Shown piece by piece: positions 58,594 to 64,000 of a DNA stretch of 64,000 bases. Made by a program: the position numbers and the translations under genes. This DNA is from Lycium barbarum (Eukaryota; Streptophyta; Magnoliopsida; Solanales; Solanaceae). The notes under the pieces are model-generated. The model saw only the letters and a list, made by a program, of their open reading frames with translations, was not told the DNA's origin and searched no databases. How positions within the stretch are numbered: the first letter of the stretch is position 1; each line of letters opens with the position of its first letter. The stretch is taken from positions 91,352,321-91,416,320 of the forward strand of contig NC_083341.1 in the NCBI RefSeq assembly GCF_019175385.1, given 5' to 3'.

Positions 58594-61500
58594 TGAAATG
58601 ACGCATTTTTGTAAGCTTCAAGCTTATTGGATCTGCAGTCCAGACAACAGAAATGATGAAGGTCGTGCATCCACCAAACAGTATATGAGGGACCTGGTTG
58701 TGTACCAGTTCCTTTATGCAATGCAGTACGTAAAGAAGATACGATTTTACCATGAAAAACTCCTTGCTCAAGGGATTAAAAACTACGAACTACCCTAGTA
58801 GGATTTTTTCTCCACTAACCGAGCAACTTCTAGTTACAACTCTATCATAAGCTAGGAATTAACTCCCATAATCCCTCACCCTGACATAACGCTTATGCAA
58901 CCTAGGAACTAACCCCGTAGGCCCTCCTCCCTTGCAATGCTCCGATTGCAAGCACTTTCAGTTGACTAACTCTAGCCAAGGACCACTAATACACCCAGAC
59001 TAACTCTAGCCTAATGTACCACTCAAAAGCTTGTGGAAACACACTTCCAGCAAGTACACTTTGAGACTTTTAGAAACACCTACAAACAGCTTCTGAACAC
59101 AAAAGAGTATATTTACAATTTAAGCATAAACGAACAAAGATATACAACAACCTAAAGTACGTAGACAATATCTTGTGTCTGGATCAGGTTCTTCAACCTG
59201 TAGATGGCTTTGTTCTTGAGAGATCTTGATAAACTTGCGTCGGCAGATTTTCCACAATTTGGATAATGTTTTTCAAGTCTACTCAATATGTTGCCATCAT
59301 GTTGCATATATAGTAAGGAGCATGTGGGATGGATAGAGACCACCTGTTCACTTTGACCTAAAGCATGGGCCAGCTCACTGCTGTACTTGTGTGCAACAAG
59401 TGGCTCGGCTTTACAACTGTCTCTACCGATAATGCAAGATGCACCGAGAGCAGATTATAGACCAGGTCTCTTATCTGGTTCTGAAATAGTTTGTGTAACG
59501 ACCCGTTTGGTCGTTATAGTTTTTTCTGCATTTTTGCCTTTTCCGAGCATTGACTAGCTCATTTTGACCCGAAGTTGACTTTTGGGTAAACAGATCTTTT
59601 TCAAAATTCCAGTCGATTCAAGAGGTCCGGATGTTCATTTATAACTTGTGTGTGTATTTGGTTCGGTTCCCAATGCACTTGGATGCATTTTGGAACTTGG
59701 GTTAAAAATTAGAACTAAGGCATCGGGGGTTGACTTGGTCAACGGGACCTTCGTTGGAAATTTCGAGGCCACGAGCGCGTTTATAACGTATTTTTGTGTG
59801 GGTCTGTGTATGTGGTTTGTGAGCAGATGGCCTCGGGAATAGCTCGGGATTTCGATTGAGACTTAGAAAATTGGGAGGAATTCTGGTACCTGGTGCCCGA
59901 AATGGCGGCAACAGTGCTGTCCCAGCGACAGTGTTGTTGCGGTGTGTTGGCCGCTGGGGCGGCCATGTGTATGTTGGCCAGACCGCTATGGCGGCCTGAT
60001 GGGCGCTGTAGCCGCGCCGCTGTAGCGGCCCCGTTATCGCCGTGACGGTAACAGGCCTGTTATTTCATTAAGTGTGATTTAAATAAGCCTTTAGACCCTC
60101 ATTATTTCCCATTTTGAAATTAGAGCTTTGGGGAACAATTCTTGGAAATATTTTGGAGATATTCTTGGAGGTAAATCTTGCTTATTCCTTTACTCTTTGT
60201 TTAATCATAATCATCCTAGATTTCCCCCTTCCCTTTAATAATCCCTTAGTGATGGAAGTTGAAAGAGGGTTTTGATGAACTTTTCCTTAGGCTCATAATG
60301 AGGAAATTGATGATGTTTATGTTAGATTTTAATGAATCTAAGCTTATTAATCATATATCTTCCATTTCTAGTGTTGAATTTCAGAATCAAAGAATTAGGG
60401 TTTATACTCAATTTCAGGGTTTTGCTTGAAATCAGAAATTAGGCTAATCCTTGACTTAAATCAACAATTAGTGGTTGGGTTATGATCACCTAGTACTTAA
60501 TTTGACATTTTGCTTCCGAATTGCCCGTTTTTCCCTTATGGGCCCGTTTTCCCAATTTCTAGGACTAGAATTGACCTAATTGAAATAGTAGCAATATTAG
60601 TATCATTCTTCATGATTTCTAATCGAGAATTCGATTATGCTTAGACTACTTTGGTTCTGAGGTTCAGCGGAAAGGCAAAGCAAAGGAGCGAGTTGTTGGT
60701 GCTGCGGTTCGGTCATCCAGGTAGGTTATGGCTTACCCTTGGTGAGATTTCGTATAGCGAAGCACATATTTAGATTATATTGTCGGAGACATCATGTGAA
60801 CCTTCAGGTATGAAGTTGCGTTGGATATTGCCTTAGGTTGGGCCCTGTTGTGTGTTTGGGGCTAGCCACCCCGTTGTGTGTGATTTTATTGTTCTGTTGT
60901 GCCAGCTTGATGCCATGAGTCGTTGGTAGATACTGGATTCTGTTTTATCCTCTTGATTATGATATAGTCGACATACCCACTGTTGGTAACTTTATTCGAA
61001 TATATTGTTGGCGTACCCGTTGTTGGTACTTGCAATTCGGTTATATTGTTGGCATACCCACTGTTAGTATTTGTGATTCGTGTACACTGTTAGCATACCC
61101 ATCGTTGATACTTGTGATATTGAGCATGATTGTTGATGTTGATACATGAATTGCACGCACTCTCACTTCATGATACACTGTTGAGATATTGATGATATTT
61201 GATGAAACACTTGATGACCTGGGCTCAGTTTTACTTGAGTGACGTGAGATGGCCTATGTCTGATGTTCATCCCGGAATCGTTGATTGAGTGAAATTGATA
61301 CTTGATATAACTCTTTTACTTGAGTGATGTGAGATGGCCGATGTCCGATGATCAATTCCGGAATCGTTGTTGCATAGCCGATATCCGATGTTAGTTTCAG
61401 AATCTTGTTAGTGCATAGACTCCGCGGGTCCCCCAGGGTAGTACAGTGAGAACCCCCCGTGGGCAAAGATCCGGGGTCCCGTCCGTCTGTTGGGCAAAGA

Positions 61501-62330
61501 TCCGGGATGGGTGGCACTTAGACTTCACGAGTCGTGCTACCGAGACATCGATATTTTCGTCCGGAGTACATGTGTATACCGCATTTGCATGGCATTGCAT
61601 TGCATTCATACATCATTGCATTGCATCACATTATGACCTGATTAAGATGCTTGGTATTGTATGGTGATGTTGGATTGGATATATTCAGACTGGGCACATT
61701 TGGGATTAGATGCTTTACATAGGCGATGACGGATACTTGAATTTGATTACTTTGTCTTATACTTGTTGGTTTAATTGCTTATCTGCTTTATTATCTGAGT
61801 TGTGTTAGATATGTCTAGTCGGCCGATGATGCCTACCTGTACTGTTGTCATGTACTGACCTGCACTTGCTGCATTTTTTTTATGAATGCAGAGTATTAGT
61901 TCGGATCCACTTCCGTTACGCGTGGCTGATAATCGCTTCAGCTTTCTCTTGAGTGTCCAGGGTGAGCATGTCCGACCGCTGCCTTGAAGACTTTTCTACC
62001 TTTATGTCTTATTTTATTCAGAGACATAGATACTTATGTATTAGTATTCCAGATTTGTACTATATCCCTTATTAGATGCTCTTGTGTTATTCAGACCAGA
62101 CCCTGGAGGTATTGTTATTATTCCGCACTATCCTATTACTTCTATATCTATATCGCGAGACTTACGTATTTGTTCTATTCCGTTGCTTATTTCATTCTTT
62201 TGTTTATTTATACATTATTCGGTTGAGGGTTCCCTTACCAAGGTGGGAAGGTAAGTGCCCGAACGATTTAGGCAAAATAGGTCGTGACAGTTTGACAATA
62301 ATCAAAACACGAATGCACTTGGAATTATCA
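58594..62330 (-). repeat. SIRE-like copia 3' LTR, split by a gypsy solo LTR
   Basis: On the minus strand the purine-rich AAAAAGGGGAAAA (62331-62346) precedes TGATAATTCCAAGTGCATTC (62330 down), the layout of a polypurine tract and LTR start in SIRE/Maximus-type copia elements. The LTR then continues after the inserted element at 59493 down to about 58594 (GCTCGGTTAGTGGAG near 58830). Without the insert the LTR is about 0.94 kb, a normal SIRE size. The left boundary is approximate. Confidence 0.6.
59494..62289 (+). mobile_element. Ty3/gypsy solo LTR, 2.8 kb
   Basis: It starts TGTAACGACCCGTTTGGTCG and ends GGTCGTGACA. The perfect 5-bp target duplication GTTTG lies at 59489-59493 and 62290-62294. 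There is no primer site, polypurine tract or internal coding region, so it is a solo LTR left by recombination between two LTRs. TGTAACGACCC/GGTCGTGACA ends are typical of long-LTR Solanaceae gypsy elements. It contains short tandem TTGTTGG(C/T)(A/G)TACCC-type repeats (60980-61110). Open frames in it are not genes. Confidence 0.85.
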
Positions 62331-62640
62331 ATTTTCCCCTTTTTGATGATGACAAACTCATAGACTGATGTTCCCCCCGAGAACCAGCTTTCCACTAGTT
62401 CCCCCTGCGAAGCAGACCATCATTATCAAGGCACCTGCAACATGTTAGCAACATAATACTAATTTCAATTGGAAGTTGACACAATATCATAACATATCAA
62501 TCTTCCAGTTCTTCCCCCTTGCTCAGAAAAATTCGACATGTTCAACACAATTATCGTCCCCTGTTCTCCCCCCTTTACATGTTCAGCACAATTGTATTCC
62601 CCCACTTGTTCCCCCTTACATGTTAAGCAAAATTGTCTTC
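62331..62640 (-). mobile_element. 3' internal tail of the SIRE-like copia element
   Basis: This is a non-coding C-rich (plus strand) stretch with repeated TTCCCCC and ACATGTT(C/A)A words directly inside the 3' LTR. It is cut off at 62640 by the next LTR, so the rest of this element is missing from the window. Confidence 0.5.
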
Positions 62641-64000
62641 TGTCACGACCCAGCCCCGTGGGCCGCGACTGGCACCCTACTTGGGCACCCAGACTGATTC
62701 ACATATCCAGTTATCAAACCCAAATTTAACTCAAATTTCATAATAGCCACTTTAAACATAATTCAAATCAAGACTTGTCTTAAGCGGTCACGCGTACCAA
62801 AAATATCATATCAGAACAGAAGGGAGCGGCGGAATGCACATCGCCGGTCACATGTACAAATATAAACATAAGGGCCATTTTGGCCACCATAACAGACGGA
62901 CCGCATTAAGACACAAATCATAGCCAAAACAGACACATATAGGACTCTCGACCCACATATATGACTACAGGCCTCTACAAATACAAAACGAAGACATATG
63001 ACGGGACAGGGCCCCGCCGTACCCAAATAGTCCGATATACAGAAGTATATACATAGCAAAAGATGTATGTACCAAAAGTGGGCTCCGGGTCAAGAGGGAG
63101 CACTCCGAAATAGCAGAAAGTGGAGCCTACAGTAGTGGATCACCGGTGTCTGTACCTGCGGGCATGAAACGCAGCCCCCGAAGAAAGGGGGTCAGTACGA
63201 AAGATGTACTGAGTATGTAAAGCATAGAGTACAGAAATATAAGCCACAACTGAAAACAAACAGGATACAAAAGGGAAATACTGAACGGTATATCAAAATC
63301 TGTACTGAAAACATATATACATAATGCAGATAGAATCATGCAAAAGCTCAGGAACGTGGTCACCACTCCGAAGCTGGTGCCACACACAGCATAACACCAG
63401 AAGGTTCAAATCTCCGTACATCCCCAAACACACATATCATCATAGCATATCACCAGCCATATCACAACATAACTCCAAACGGAACCCGGCCCAATGGCGA
63501 GGTCTCGGGAACCGTAACACAGCATACGGCCGAATTTATCATAGCGCGCACGAACCATAACCGGCCCGGGAACCGGTGAACGAAGTCATAATAAAGGCAC
63601 GAGCAGAGTCGTGAGCAAATAATGCAATTTATATATTAAAACACCTTTTGAATCTCAACAAAATCATATGCTAATTCAACGGTCAATACGGGGCTCATTT
63701 CACAATAGTATTTCCAAAATGATATTTATAGCTCAAAATATAATTTCGAATATTACGGCAATCAAGACATTATTTTAGGATGGCCAGATTCATTAACGAA
63801 TATTCTTTGCCGACGTTATACAAAAATGAGCATAATAGAGTAAACAAAGGAATCTCGGGATTAGCGGGCCCACCTCGGGTCAAGTCGAGGTAGCGGACAT
63901 GAATCACGGACATTCGGGGTCTATGGGATCATACATGGAGGTTTCGAAGCGATCAGATTACATTTACAAAAGTTTCGGACATTTGATCACTTTTCAACAA
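62641..64000 (-). mobile_element. LTR of another gypsy-type element, runs off the window
   Basis: It begins TGTCACGACCCAGCCCCGTG, i.e. on the minus strand an LTR 3' end ...GGGTCGTGACA like that of the solo LTR at 59494-62289. It is continuous non-coding sequence to the window end with CpG-containing words and no open frame of note. The family is inferred from the terminus only; whether it is a solo LTR or part of a full element cannot be seen. Confidence 0.6.

Noticed and set aside
59648..63560. Several 60-95 codon open frames
   Set aside because: All fall inside LTR sequence, which is non-coding.
1..64000. tRNA genes, rRNA genes, CRISPR arrays, bacterial-type operons
   Set aside because: None is supported. 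tRNA-like boxes seen near 26770-26820 and 42707 belong to SINEs, and the window is a plant nuclear sequence.

Overview
This is a nuclear plant DNA window, almost certainly from a Solanaceae species. The evidence is split genes with GT-AG introns, plus several repeat families typical of the nightshade family: SolS/TS-type and Au SINEs, RTE LINEs with a (TTG)n tail, Stowaway and Tourist MITEs, Helitrons with CTAG ends, chromovirus-like gypsy elements and SIRE-like copia elements. I cannot name the genus from the sequence alone.

Two intact protein genes face each other tail to tail. (1) A large plus-strand gene, 2220-30067, has 22 coding exons that join in phase into 1,427 codons. It encodes a secreted or membrane glycine-rich protein of the plant family often mislabelled 'ephrin type-B receptor': signal peptide, long Gly-rich ectodomain, Cys-rich segment, and several C-terminal membrane segments. 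(2) A minus-strand gene, 44940-34310, has 4 coding exons and 143 codons. It encodes the sigma (small) subunit of the AP-4 adaptor complex.

Both genes carry one giant intron stuffed with nested transposons while their coding sequence stays intact. Intron 2 of the glycine-rich gene (4800-17572) holds an L1 LINE broken by a nearly full-length antisense RTE LINE (17-bp target duplication), by a truncated RTE copy and by a Stowaway MITE. A second degenerate L1 follows. Intron 6 holds a 1.3-kb MULE with long terminal inverted repeats, and a TRIM-like fragment. AP-4 sigma intron 2 (44346-34599) holds a sense L1 split by a decayed chromodomain-type Ty3/gypsy element with two LTRs and by an Au SINE.

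The gap between the genes (30068-34309) contains an element with palindromic tandem repeats and another repetitive block, but no gene. From 45000 to the end I see no intact gene. In order there are: a decayed type-B response regulator pseudogene (46640-47510), which may lie in a Helitron; a second, 1.2-kb Helitron; AT-rich DNA; a very degenerate copia element split by a Harbinger-like transposon that itself contains a hAT MITE; a SIRE-like copia LTR split by a 2.8-kb gypsy solo LTR; and the start of another LTR running off the window.

I found no sign of a new multi-gene system. The interesting material is the fine structure of the transposon nests, a GC-AG intron, overlapping upstream ORFs, and a splice-donor-like site abutting the AP-4 sigma start codon.
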